Shown piece after piece: positions 27,911 through 38,132 of a DNA stretch of 64,000 nt. How positions within the stretch are numbered: the stretch's first letter is position 1; the number at the start of each line of letters is the position of its first letter. The notes under the pieces were generated by a model. The model saw only the letters and a program-made list of their open reading frames with translations, did not search any database and was not told the DNA's origin. Position numbers and translations under genes: made by a program. The stretch covers positions 868,001 through 932,000 of the forward strand of contig CAVSJA010000006.1 of NCBI GenBank assembly GCA_963728145.1, read 5' to 3'. The stretch is from CAVSJA01 sp963728145. GTDB lineage: Bacteria > Bacteroidota > Bacteroidia > Chitinophagales > Chitinophagaceae.

Positions 27911-29326
27911 TCATTTTGTGGACGGATCAGTAGTTATAGGGCGAACTGCATCTTTAACTTCAACCTTTATCACTGTTGCGGCCTTATCGATCGCCGCACC
28001 CTTCGTTTCAATTTCTAATCCTTCACTTGTATTCCGTGTTTTTACAGTTATGCCATTCGCCAGTAATTTTGCCGATACCACTTTGTTTTGCAGTCCTGGT
28101 ACAAGGAGTTTTCCATTCTCTGGCCACTCAAATACAGAAAAATATAAAGTGGTATTGGATGAATTCTTATTGATTGGTTCTTTTGTTGTACACCTGCCCC
28201 AGGAGAGTAGTCCAAATGGACTTGCTTTGGTTTCATAAATGGCTTCGCCATTTACCTTCATCCATTCACCCATTTCTTTAAGAATCTTTATGCTTTCTTC
28301 TGGAAATGTTCCATCTGCCTTCGGGCCGACATTTAAGAGATAGTTTCCACCCTTGGATGCGATGTCAATCAGGTTGCGGACCAATGTTTCTGTACTCTTC
28401 CAGTTATGCGCATACGATTTATAACCCCAGGTCTCATTCATAGTCATGCAGGTTTCCCAATCTTTTCCATCCAGTTCACTGAGATTAGGTATCCGCTGTT
28501 CCGGAGTTTTATAGTCGCCCGGATAGTTAGGCCTTTTCAATCGGTCATTGGTAATGATTTTCGGTTGAATGTTTAATAGGGCATTAAGTTTTTCTGCATA
28601 CTCGTCTGTCATATCAGTTGGCGTATCCCACCAAAGAATAGCTACTTCACCATAATTGGTCAATAATTCTTTTACCTGGGGAACAGCGATTTCATCGATA
28701 TACTGAGACATCGTTTTTGTTGTTTGCATAGGATCCCAGTGTCCTTTATTCGCTGCGGTATATGCATCAATCGCTGCGGAATCCGGATTCGCCCATCCTT
28801 CACTTGCAACTTTTCTTGCTGCTGAGCCACCAGGATTATTCCAGTCCTGCGCCTGCGAATAGTAAAATCCTAACTTGATACCGTATTTGCGACATGCTTC
28901 TGCTAACGGTTTCAAGAGGTCCTTTCCATATGGAGTGGCATCAACAATATCCCATTTACTGGCTTTTGAATCAAAGAGAGCAAATCCATCATGATGTTTT
29001 GAAGTAATAACGATGTATTTCATGCCGGCGTCCCTGGCCATTCTTACCCATGCATCAGGATCGTACTTTACCGGATTAAACTCCCTGGCAAAGGCCTGGT
29101 ATTCTGATACCGGAATTTTTCCGCGATTCATGATCCATTCACCAATGCGGTTGATCCGTTGTCCCTTGTAGGTGCCGGCCGGTACAGCATAAACACCCCA
29201 GTGAATGAACATCCCAAAACGGGCATCTCTCCACCATTCCATGCGCTCTTCTGTCGATTTTTTTTGTGCATAGAGAGAATGGATACAATAAAAGCAACAT
29301 GTCAGGAGAAGTAAAATCTTTTTCAT
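27911..29326 (-). CDS. GH29 alpha-L-fucosidase
   Basis: The start is set at ATG 29326 (MKKILLLLTCCFYCI, signal peptide); the frame upstream begins with TTG. About 471 residues. Family motifs include RFGMFIHWGVYAVPAG, MKYIVITSKHHDGFALFDS and VAILWWDTP, whose Asp corresponds to the catalytic nucleophile. SKGGNYLLNVGPKADGTFP is the standard C-terminal catalytic-domain motif. GH29 removes alpha-L-fucose with retention. The small beta-sandwich after it (FEWPENGKLLVPGL) is typical. Copy F of the recurring element lies 96 bp upstream. Confidence 0.95.
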   Translation of the reverse strand: MKKILLLLTCCFYCIHSLYAQKKSTEERMEWWRDARFGMFIHWGVYAVPAGTYKGQRINRIGEWIMNRGKIPVSEYQAFAREFNPVKYDPDAWVRMARDAGMKYIVITSKHHDGFALFDSKASKWDIVDATPYGKDLLKPLAEACRKYGIKLGFYYSQAQDWNNPGGSAARKVASEGWANPDSAAIDAYTAANKGHWDPMQTTKTMSQYIDEIAVPQVKELLTNYGEVAILWWDTPTDMTDEYAEKLNALLNIQPKIITNDRLKRPNYPGDYKTPEQRIPNLSELDGKDWETCMTMNETWGYKSYAHNWKSTETLVRNLIDIASKGGNYLLNVGPKADGTFPEESIKILKEMGEWMKVNGEAIYETKASPFGLLSWGRCTTKEPINKNSSNTTLYFSVFEWPENGKLLVPGLQNKVVSAKLLANGITVKTRNTSEGLEIETKGAAIDKAATVIKVEVKDAVRPITTDPSTK

Positions 29327-29421
29327 CAGGCTGATCAATCTTTTTTTGGTTGAAATCAGTACTTGTCAAATTGCAACTAACCGAATATTCGCGCGGAATA
29401 GCTGCAACGAAATCGCTATTT

Positions 29422-29440
29422 ATTCAATTATTTTGGCGAA
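29422..29440. promoter_or_regulatory. Recurring element, variant copy F (ATTCAATTATTTTGGCGAA)
   Basis: Resembles copies A-C and is 96 bp upstream of the GH29 start, close to the spacing of copies A and B. Possible internal promoter or operator of the PUL. Confidence 0.3.
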
Positions 29441-29452
29441 TAGGGTGGGTTT

Positions 29453-30844
29453 TCAACCTTGTTTCTTAGCGGCCCCAGTTCCAACATCCGACGGATTCAA
29501 TATTCCCGCCTTAACCGGATCATTTGAAATTTCATCAGCTCCTATATCCAACGGGGGTTTTCTTGATTGACCATCCATATCCAAGCTTACTCCCGAATAA
29601 TTTCCTTTAGCGGCATTAATCGCAGGACTGGATTTTTCGAGCTGGTATTTTCGCGCATTATCCATTTTTAATTTGGGATCGATATTGGTGAAGCTTCCAG
29701 CAGGCATATCTCCAGCTCCATTTGTATTGAATATTATATTTCCTTCCCAGAAATGATTTATAGAAGGACCGACGATGGAAGCTGCAGGTCCACCGCCCTG
29801 TATGATATTGTTGGCAACTGTAATATTCGTGGAGCCCAAACCGTTTGGCCTTGCAGTTTGTATGATGTTGGTTTTATTATTTACCAGCGTATTAAAAATG
29901 ATCAGTACCCTGTCTGGACGATCATGTGATGTGAGTGGTGCACCATCGGCAACTTCGGCACCTCCATTGCCTATGTTAATACCAATGCTGCAATTTTCAA
30001 AATGATTGCTATGTATTAAGTGGTCATCTCCAAAAATTCGAAGTCCCGGAGTATTGATAAAGTAATTTCCATAAACCTGGTTAAAATTTCCATGGCGAAG
30101 AGTGAATTGCGCCGGGCAATTGCGTATTGTATTGTACCGGACCGTTACTCTGGATGCTTTTACAGAAATCAATTCGTTTTCTCCAGCACAATCCTCAAAG
30201 AGATTATATTCAACAATACTGTTGCTCGAGGAAAGACTAAAACCACTAAGACCGAATTGCAATGCTTCCGCTCCATTGCGGTTTCCCTGATTCTTATGCG
30301 TTTTGAAGTAGTTGTGATGTATCCAAAGTCTTTCTGCAATCTGGCTACCAGTTCCCTTAATTGCGATGAATTTGCCTAATGAATCCTTATTCTGGAATGT
30401 GTTGTAATCTATTTCATGATCATTTCCAGCAATGGTGAGATAATCACCTGTTCCCGGTGTTTCGAAAATATTGCCAGTCCACCTGCAAAACGATGAACCT
30501 GCGGAACAGCGCGCTTTTGAGGCAGCATGCGTAAATTTAAATCCCCTGATGACAATGTATGCGGCGGGACTGACCAGATTGAATCCGCCTTTTCCTGTGA
30601 TCTCCGCATTCCCTGATTCCTGCGCTGCAATAGTTATTGGTTGTGATTTTGTGCCAGCGTTCTTAATTGCGATATCTTCTTCGAGCGTATAAACGCCTTT
30701 CTTCACTAAGATAATATCTCCCGCTTTTGCTTCATTAATTGCAGCCTGGAGTTGTTCAACGGATGATACAAAAATGGTTTTCGCGAAGAGTTTTCCGCCA
30801 GTCAACAGGCATAAAGTCAATAGAGATATGCAATAAGTTTTCAT
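29453..30844 (-). CDS. PL6-family polysaccharide lyase (chondroitinase B / alginate lyase-like)
   Basis: 463 residues with a signal peptide ending near KLFA. The beta-helix begins IFVSSVEQLQAAINEAKAGDIILVKKGVYT. The segment ENELISVKASRVTVRYNTIRNC followed by FTLRHGN has the Lys and Arg spacing of PL6, where they act as catalytic base and acid with a calcium ion. PL6 cleaves uronic-acid-containing glycans such as alginate or dermatan by beta-elimination. Here the neighbours (GH88, an alginate-lyase-family gene, GH29) suggest another uronate-rich glycan. The C-terminal tail (MDGQSRKPPLDIGADE) is a common ending of such proteins. Confidence 0.88.
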   Translation of the reverse strand: MKTYCISLLTLCLLTGGKLFAKTIFVSSVEQLQAAINEAKAGDIILVKKGVYTLEEDIAIKNAGTKSQPITIAAQESGNAEITGKGGFNLVSPAAYIVIRGFKFTHAASKARCSAGSSFCRWTGNIFETPGTGDYLTIAGNDHEIDYNTFQNKDSLGKFIAIKGTGSQIAERLWIHHNYFKTHKNQGNRNGAEALQFGLSGFSLSSSNSIVEYNLFEDCAGENELISVKASRVTVRYNTIRNCPAQFTLRHGNFNQVYGNYFINTPGLRIFGDDHLIHSNHFENCSIGINIGNGGAEVADGAPLTSHDRPDRVLIIFNTLVNNKTNIIQTARPNGLGSTNITVANNIIQGGGPAASIVGPSINHFWEGNIIFNTNGAGDMPAGSFTNIDPKLKMDNARKYQLEKSSPAINAAKGNYSGVSLDMDGQSRKPPLDIGADEISNDPVKAGILNPSDVGTGAAKKQG

Positions 30845-30861
30845 TGTTGGTGATTAAAGTT

Positions 30862-32067
30862 TTAGAATAGGGCCTTCTTTTTCTTTAGTGTTTTTGCCCG
30901 AAATAAAGCCTCGAGGTAATAATAATCTCCATAGCTCAATGGAACATCCACTTCACTCTTAGATGGCCGCGAGCCGGTACTATGCAGTAAGATAAATCCT
31001 CTGTTTTCGCCAACAGGCGAGCGATACTTATTCGTTAGTGATTCAAGGATCTTATCTGCTTTCCCTTGATAGAATTTTCCTTGCTTACTGTAAGTACTTA
31101 GTTCATATAAACCTGAGGCTAATATGGCTGCTGCTGATGCATCTCTTTCTTCGTTGGGAATATTTGGCGCATTAAAATCCCAATAAGGAACAAGATCCTC
31201 CGGCATATTCGGATGATTCAGCATGAAGGCCGCAATTTTTTCCGCTTGCTGCAAATATTTTTTGTCATTCGTAAAGCGGTAACACATGGTATAACCGTAC
31301 AATCCCCATGCCTGTCCCCTTGACCATGCCGACGAGTCTGCATAACCCTGATGTGTACTCTTTTTTATCACCTGTCCGGTAAGTGAATCATAGCCCACTA
31401 CATGATAAGAACTGTTATCCGAACGGAAATGATTTTTTATCGTGGTGTTTGCATGTGTCACTGCAATTCTATAAAAGGAAGAATCTCCCGTAAATTTTGT
31501 TGCGACAAAAAGCAATTCGAGATTCATCATGTTGTCGATGATCACGGGGTAGGCCCATTTGTCTCCGCTATGGTCCCAGGAACGTATCGTACCTGTTGTA
31601 GATCTGAATCTGGTTGACAAGGTCTTTGCTGATTGAATAATAATATCCCGGTATTCGGGATTTTTTGTCAATCGATATCCAGCCCCAAAGCTGCAATAGA
31701 TCTTGAAACCCATGTCATGCGTTCCACCGTTTAATTTTTCCCTTTCAATATTTGCCGTGAACTGTTCAGCCAGTTTTTTCCATTCAGCTTTTTTGTTGTA
31801 ATCATAAAGGAACCATAAAACTCCCGGAAAGAACCCACTGGTCCAATCCCTGGAGGCTACAAGCTTTAGGTTGCCATTTGCCAATGTCCGTGGAGATACC
31901 AAATCCTGAGATGTTTGATTGCCTTTTGCATTTGGAATTTCCTGCAACATCACACGCGTTTGTTTCTCTGCATCGTTCAAAATCTCGTCAATTTTTACTT
32001 GCTGAGCGAAAGCAACAATTCTCAAGCTCAGTATTAATGCGATGCTAAAAATGATTTTTCGTTTCAT
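30862..32067 (-). CDS. GH88 unsaturated glucuronyl hydrolase
   Basis: 401 residues with a signal peptide ending near AFAQ. Motifs include WTSGFFPGVLWFLYDY, HDMGFKIYCSFGAGYRLTKN, IDNMMNLELLFVA (with a catalytic Asp), SSAWSRGQAWGLYGYTMCYRF and ERDASAAAILASGLYEL. This order is diagnostic of GH88, an (alpha/alpha)6 enzyme that hydrates unsaturated uronic acids at non-reducing ends made by lyases. It lies between PL6 and the alginate-lyase-family gene, a coherent arrangement. Confidence 0.95.
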   Translation of the reverse strand: MKRKIIFSIALILSLRIVAFAQQVKIDEILNDAEKQTRVMLQEIPNAKGNQTSQDLVSPRTLANGNLKLVASRDWTSGFFPGVLWFLYDYNKKAEWKKLAEQFTANIEREKLNGGTHDMGFKIYCSFGAGYRLTKNPEYRDIIIQSAKTLSTRFRSTTGTIRSWDHSGDKWAYPVIIDNMMNLELLFVATKFTGDSSFYRIAVTHANTTIKNHFRSDNSSYHVVGYDSLTGQVIKKSTHQGYADSSAWSRGQAWGLYGYTMCYRFTNDKKYLQQAEKIAAFMLNHPNMPEDLVPYWDFNAPNIPNEERDASAAAILASGLYELSTYSKQGKFYQGKADKILESLTNKYRSPVGENRGFILLHSTGSRPSKSEVDVPLSYGDYYYLEALFRAKTLKKKKALF

Positions 32068-32074
32068 TTCTTAT

Positions 32075-33260
32075 TTAGTTTAGCCAAATCAAAGGGTTTC
32101 TAACCGGCAAATTCCTGATCACTTCTTCAACTTCGGGAGAGTGATCCAACTTTTTCCATGTATCAAACCATTCATCCTTATTAAAAGCATTGCTCCCAAA
32201 AACCAAAAAGGGTTGCGCAACAGGCCAGTTTTCCCAGTACATCACATCCTGTTTATGTGGCCATTTACTTTTGTCTATTATAAATGGATATAAATATTCA
32301 ATTCCTTTTTCTATTGATTTTCCATCTGCCGTTTTATAGTTCCAGAGATTGTCCTTTTCCGTCGAAAGCAGTTGACAGATCATTGCCATCGCGTCAAGAT
32401 TGAATATGGAGTAACCATATGGTTTGGTTCGACGAAGCTCCTGTGGGAAAGCTTCCATCTGCGGCCATTTGATTGGGCAATAAAACATTTTTGTACCTGT
32501 CACTGCAGAATTCAAGCAATTTTTGGTTATTGGTAAATTTTGCAAATGCTGCTACCTGCATCACCCAGCAAGTACCGTGATTATTGGCGGCATTCATTTC
32601 ATCCTTTCCATATTTGTGGGTAGTAAGCCATTGAAGAAACTTATCGAACCATTTTTTGATCTCCTTCAATAGTTCGTGTATCCATCGCCGGATCCTTTTC
32701 CATTACCAGTCAATCCCCGAACGACTTCCATCAAATGAATAGCATCAATAATTCCAATGCCTCTGCCTGTGAATCGACCCTTTATTGCTTGCGCATATAG
32801 TAAATTCGGATTCATCATTGTTGCCGTGTCTGCAAACCATGCTTTGCAGTGTAATATTGAGTGATGCACATATTTGCTGTCATTGTTCAGCAGATAGGCG
32901 GACCCCAATGATCCAATTATCTCGCTCAATCGAATCATTGCATGACGGTGGGCAACGAAATTATCCGGGTTGGTCATTCCATCTTTTTGAATGTAAGGAC
33001 TATCGGCAGCTTAACGGGTTAGGCCACCAATAATCTCCTTCGCTAAAAAAGTCATGTTTGCCTCCAGCGCTTCTTGGTGAATAAGCCTGAGTAACAGTAA
33101 CGGGTTGTTGCTGCAAGGCCCATGCTGCTTTTTCAAGAATATCATTTCGGAGTACTTCCTTTACTTTAGTTTGAAAGGCAGAGGAATTCATGTTGGAAGC
33201 TTTTTGTTGCGCCGTACAGGCAACCACGAGAATTGATATCAATACAAAAACGAATCTCAT
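32075..33260 (-). pseudogene. Alginate-lyase-family (Pfam alginate_lyase) gene broken by three single-base frameshifts
   Basis: The gene reads from ATG 33260 (MRFVFVLISILVVACTAQ, a lipoprotein-like signal). The frame breaks near 33008 (one extra base), near 32668 (one missing base in a short T-run) and near 32444 (one extra base). Correcting these gives one continuous protein of about 394 residues. It carries EGDYWWPNPLS at the start, FVAHRHAMIRLSEI and NNHGTCWVMQVAAFAKF, which are hallmarks of the alginate lyase (alpha/alpha) domain. It ends YWENWPVAQPFLVFGSNAF. The bases around each break keep codon sense, so either a recent pseudogene or assembly errors are possible. If intact it would be a lyase acting with PL6 and GH88. 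Confidence 0.8.
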
Positions 33261-33281
33261 TCTGCCTCTCAATTAATTCTT

Positions 33282-35435
33282 TTATTTGTTTACCGTCATG
33301 AATTTCCATGTCAGTTTGCCAATAGTATTGGGTTTGTTATTTATCGATGCTGATATAGTTCCTTTCCATTGTTGTTTTTTATCTTTTTCGACTTTTATTT
33401 CTCTCCAGCTAAACTCTCCTTTTTCATAATTGTAGGTTTCTCCATCATCATCATAGAGCAGATATCTTCCTGGCTTTTCTCCGTAATGTCTTATTTCGAT
33501 ATCAACCTTTTCTCCGAGTTTCGGTGCATGGAGCATTGCCGGCATCATTGGAATTATTCCACCATCCCTCACGTAGACCGGAATCTTATCAAGCCCGGGA
33601 CTTATAGTGAGCACTTCGCCATCGCCAACATATTCACCCGTATAGAAGTCATACCATTTGCCTTTTGGCAAAACAACTTTCCTTGATTTTTGTCCGGCAA
33701 AGATTGGAGCGATCAATAGATATTCACCCGCCATATACTGGTCCTTTATTTCTTTTGAGGTTGCTTCTACATAGGGGTTTTCTTCGAGATTAGAACTTCC
33801 CGCTTCTTTTTTAATCTCCTGCCTGAATCCATTTTCCAAATTCATTCCTCTGAAGACGGGGATACCTTCGAAATGATATTTTGCAAATTCAGAATACCAG
33901 TAGGGCATCATTTGCATTCGTAGTAGCGCAAGCTGTTTTACCTGTTCAGCAACTTCTGGATATGACCATGGTTTAGTTCCGCTTGACCAGGCGTTGATCA
34001 TGGCCATAGGAGAAAAGATAACAGTTTGAAAACGTCTCAACCATTCTTCAGCAGATTTTGAAGCTCTTGCTTCCGGAGTCCATAACACTCCGGCATAACC
34101 GCTATTGATTAATGCGGTTATAAAGTCTTCATGATTGTAATAATCGTTATAGATCACATATGGAAAAGAAACCGCGCCGGCATTTGATCCCCGAACCAAT
34201 CCATATGTTCGTTGGTTTTTATTGTGATAGATTTCGGCAGTATATCTCATCGCCAATACTGCATAGGTTTGCCTCATTTGCTCGGCGCTGGTTCCCGAAG
34301 GAAATGTTGCAATATCTGGCCATAGATAATGATCATAGCCGTCTACTTCATCAATCTTATAACCACTCACGCCAATATCCACCTGGTTTCTCTCTAGTTG
34401 TTCAAAGAATATTTTTCTTGCTTCAGGAATGGTAAAGTCGGGTACTTCACCTACCCAAACGGTATGTGAACCGGTAAAGGGAGCAATTTTGCTATAGAAG
34501 CTTGCTTGTTTCGAAACATAGGGATTTATCCAAAGGTTAAGACGAATGTTGTTGTTCAACATTTCTTTTACAAACTTAGCCGGATCAGGGAACCGCGATT
34601 TATCCCATTCAAAAGTTCCGGGATAGGCCTTGCTTTGCCAGCCTGGTTCCAAACCAATGAAATCAAGCGGATAACCTTTTTCCCGGAATGCATTCACTTC
34701 CTTTCGTACGCTGTCTTCGGTAAATAGAGTTCTTACTCTTTGCGTAAAACCCAGTCCCCAACGCGGAGGTAATACGCCACCTCCATTAAATAAGTTGAAT
34801 CGTCTCACTGCATCTAACGTAGTTGGACCTCCGAAAATATAAACTTCCACTCCTTCAGCAGGCACCAGGATTTCAACAGCATCCGAATAGGGACGGGAAG
34901 TCCATGCCCTATCTGTGTTGCGATCCCTTTCAACTGGTGAATTCCTGCTGTCTTTGCGAACTCCTGTACCTGCATATACATTTAAATATCTGGCAGAATT
35001 AATGAATACTCCATATCCTTTCGATGAAACATAAAATGGAACTGGAGCATGTGTTCTTCCATTATCACGACCGCCATAATGATCCATATGTAATTGGAGG
35101 ATCTTTCCGCGCTGGTATACAGTCTGGAAGTTTAATCCGAACCCAAACAATTGCTCCTCCTTTTCCAATGGAAACCGAAGAAATGTTTTTCCATCAGTCA
35201 CCTGGCCACTTATATCCTGCTTTGAAAATGGAAATTCAACAGCTCCCATTTTTGATAAAGTTGTCTTATTGGGAACGGCGCCGGAAGCTTTTAACAAGTC
35301 GTAGGATTCCGGCTTTCCTGCAACGCCCTTCCAAACACCTGGCAACAATTCTGTCCAACTTAATTCCTGAGCTCGAATTGAAAAATTCATGGCAAGCAGA
35401 ACGAAGAAGGATAATATGAATTTATTTCTCTTCAT
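33282..35435 (-). CDS. GH31-family glycoside hydrolase
   Basis: 717 residues with a signal peptide ending near IRAQ. The catalytic barrel shows PRWGLGFTQRVRTLFTED, GYPLDFIGLEPGWQSKAYPGTFEWDKSRFPDP and GYKIDEVDGYDHYLWPD, where the Asp after Lys-Ile is the GH31 nucleophile position. The C-terminal GKWYDFYTGEYVGDGE is the usual beta-domain. GH31 covers alpha-glucosidases, alpha-xylosidases and alpha-galactosidases. The usual acid/base segment differs (RGSNAGAVSFPYVIYNDYYNH), so this may be a less-studied subgroup. Substrate is unknown. Confidence 0.92.
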   Translation of the reverse strand: MKRNKFILSFFVLLAMNFSIRAQELSWTELLPGVWKGVAGKPESYDLLKASGAVPNKTTLSKMGAVEFPFSKQDISGQVTDGKTFLRFPLEKEEQLFGFGLNFQTVYQRGKILQLHMDHYGGRDNGRTHAPVPFYVSSKGYGVFINSARYLNVYAGTGVRKDSRNSPVERDRNTDRAWTSRPYSDAVEILVPAEGVEVYIFGGPTTLDAVRRFNLFNGGGVLPPRWGLGFTQRVRTLFTEDSVRKEVNAFREKGYPLDFIGLEPGWQSKAYPGTFEWDKSRFPDPAKFVKEMLNNNIRLNLWINPYVSKQASFYSKIAPFTGSHTVWVGEVPDFTIPEARKIFFEQLERNQVDIGVSGYKIDEVDGYDHYLWPDIATFPSGTSAEQMRQTYAVLAMRYTAEIYHNKNQRTYGLVRGSNAGAVSFPYVIYNDYYNHEDFITALINSGYAGVLWTPEARASKSAEEWLRRFQTVIFSPMAMINAWSSGTKPWSYPEVAEQVKQLALLRMQMMPYWYSEFAKYHFEGIPVFRGMNLENGFRQEIKKEAGSSNLEENPYVEATSKEIKDQYMAGEYLLIAPIFAGQKSRKVVLPKGKWYDFYTGEYVGDGEVLTISPGLDKIPVYVRDGGIIPMMPAMLHAPKLGEKVDIEIRHYGEKPGRYLLYDDDGETYNYEKGEFSWREIKVEKDKKQQWKGTISASINNKPNTIGKLTWKFMTVNK

Positions 35436-35452
35436 TTGTTGATCTCAGTTAA

Positions 35453-38021
35453 TCATAAGGGAAGAATAGTGTAAGTCTTTCCCTTCTCTGTGTTGAATTC
35501 GATCGTATATCCTCTGTTTTTCTTTACTTCTGACAATTCCGTGTTTTTATTTTTTTGAAAGGGTGGCAGACCGTATTTAGTATTGAGCGGATTGGAGTTT
35601 TCGTCAATGGCGGTTTTTGATTTTACTTCAACAACTTTTACCGGCTGTGAGTGTATGAATCCGGCAATTCCCTCCAGCAACAGAATAAATAGTTGCTTTT
35701 GTCAATTTTGCTTCCTTCCAATTAATATCAACTCTAAAATTTCCCCTGGCTTTTATTCCTTTTATTGAACCCGATTTCCATTCAGATGGTAATGCTGGTA
35801 ATAGTGAAATCTGACCATCATGACTTTGCAACAACATTTCCGTTATTCCTGCAGTTGCGCCAAAATTTCCATCGATCTGGAATGGTGGATGTGCATCAAA
35901 CAAATTTGGATAAGTACCGCCTCCGCCCATTGTTTCTCTTTTTTCCCGCGGATCAATATAGGTAAATGCATCACTCAAAATCTTATAGGCATGATCTCCA
36001 TCTTTCAATCTCGCCCACCAGTTTATCTTCCATGCCATGGACCAACCTGTGCTCACATCACCCCGATGGATCAACGATTGTTTTGCTGCTGCAGCCAGTT
36101 CGGGTGTGGATTCAACCGTTATTTGACTTCCAGGATATAATCCAAACAAATGCGATAGATGACGATGCTTATCTTTCGGATCATCCCAATCTTCAAACCA
36201 TTCCTGCAATTGACCGTATTGTCCGATATGATAGGGATATAATTTCTCCTTTGCCTTTTTTAATTCCGCTCTTAGCTCAGGGTCGCAGTTTAAGATTTCC
36301 GAGGACTTGATTATTGCCGAAAACAATTCGCGGATGATCGACATATCCATCGTACTCGCCATGCTAAACTGATATTCCTTTCCTTTTATTTTAATTGTAT
36401 TTTCTGGAGAAGTAGATGGGTTGGTAACTAAATAACCTGATTTAGGATCCTCAATCAACCAGTGCAAAAGGAAAAGAGTTGCCCCTTTCATTAACGGATA
36501 GCCTTGATCTCGTAAAAATTTCAAGTCTCCTGTAAAAAGATAATGTTCCCATAAATGAGTACTGAACCATCCGGCTGCCATCGGCCAACAACTCCAACGA
36601 GGCATCGCTCGTGGATCATACCAACCCTGACCTCCTGGAGGTGAAGTCTTTGCCCAGAGATCAGAGTTATGATGAGTGACCCATCCTTCGTTAATATTAT
36701 AATTTGTTTTTGCCGTTATTGCGCCATTTATTGCCAATTCCTTCATGAAGTCAAACAAGGGTTGATGGCATTCAGAGAGATTTGTGTTTTCAGCCAACCA
36801 ATAATTCATTTCTGTATTGATATTGGTGGTGTAATTACTCCCCCACGGTGGTTGAACATGATCATTCCAGATACCTTGCAAGTTGGTTGGCCTTGAGCCA
36901 GGTCTTGAAGATCCAATCATAAGGTAACGGCCGAATTGGTAATAAAGAGTTTGTAATTGATGATCGTTGGGTGAATTGGCGTAGCGCTTTAACCGTTCAT
37001 CGGTTGGAAGTTTTGTTTTTTCAACTTCCACTCCGAGATCTAATTGAACTCTTTTGAAGAGCGATTGGTAATCTTTAATATGAGCATCTTTTAATTGAGC
37101 ATAACTTTTCTTTAATGCATTTGTAAGGTTGGATTTTGCTTCAATTGAAGGATCTTTTCCCTCCTTTCCTGGTGATTTATTAAATCCGTTAAAGCTTGTC
37201 GCTTCTGAAAGGTAGATCGTCACCGAATTCGCTTTCGTTACAATCAACAAACTGTCTTGTTGCCTGACGTGACCGCCTTCGGTTACGATCTTAAGCTGTA
37301 TCTCAAAATTCATTCCCTCTCCACTCCAATCGTCATAGATCACTTGTTGTGGTTCACTATCTCTATTTGCAACAAATTTTGGGGCTTTTCCTTTTAATAT
37401 CAGTTTATCATTACTTATACTCTTTGTTTGGTGTTTTAATTTGCTGGTCAGTGACGCCCTAAAGCTTATTTTATCACGCTTGTTTGCCGTCAGCCGGATC
37501 ACCATTAGTTTATCCGGATAACTGACAAAGGTTTCCCTTTTATAATTGACTCCCGACAAAGAATAGCTAACAGTAGACAATGCATTGTTCAGGTCAAGCT
37601 CTCTGTAATAATTGCTCGTTACTGTGTCTGAAATTGGAAAACTTAGCCATAAATCACCGAGCGGAAGATATCTTGCCGAATAGGGTCCATGCATTTTTCT
37701 CCATAATGTTGTTGCACTATCATAATTACCTTCGAATATTTGTTTTCTTATATGAGGAAGTATTGAAGGACCTTCGGGTGTGTTTCCGGGATTTGGAGCG
37801 CCCGACCATAATGTATTATCATTTAGTTGGAATCTGTCAGTAAAAACTCCTCCAAAAACCATCGCGCCAGTTTTCGCATTACCAAGAGGTAAAGCTTCCT
37901 CCCAGATTGCAGCGGGTTGTTTGTACCACAATTTCAGGTTGCTATCATTGTTATGAGTTTGCCCCCGATTGGTGAAACTGCAAGCAATTAAGACTAATAT
38001 TATTCCTAATCTCCTTCTCAT
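35453..38021 (-). CDS. GH95-family alpha-L-fucosidase / alpha-L-galactosidase, frameshifted near its C terminus
   Basis: The frame from ATG 38021 runs 797 residues and then breaks near 35651, where one extra base sits in the codons for a Thr-Ser pair. Removing it continues through QPVKVVEVKSK to ILPL at 35453, about 855 residues, normal for GH95. Motifs are clear: WEEALPLGNAKTGAMVFGG, LNDNTLWSGAPNP, LQGIWNDHVQPPWGSNYTTNINTEMNYW and DAHPPFQIDGNFGATAGITEMLLQS. GH95 inverts alpha-1,2-L-fucosyl (or L-galactosyl) linkages. Only the C-terminal beta-domain is affected by the break, so partial function may survive. Confidence 0.92.
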
Positions 38022-38071
38022 TTCTACAAATTAAGCACAACAGTTGAAATGCTTTTCGATTGATCTTATCA

Positions 38072-38110
38072 TTCAAAAAAATATCGCAGAAAATTTATCC
38101 TGCGATATTT
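38072..38110 (-). terminator. Terminator after susC2-susD2-FAS1
   Basis: On the minus strand a perfect 11-bp stem (AAATATCGCAG with CTGCGATATTT) is followed by a run of T. It lies 22 bp after the FAS1 gene and before GH95, ending or attenuating the first PUL transcript. Confidence 0.8.
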
Positions 38111-38132
38111 CTCATTTATACACAGCAATCTG

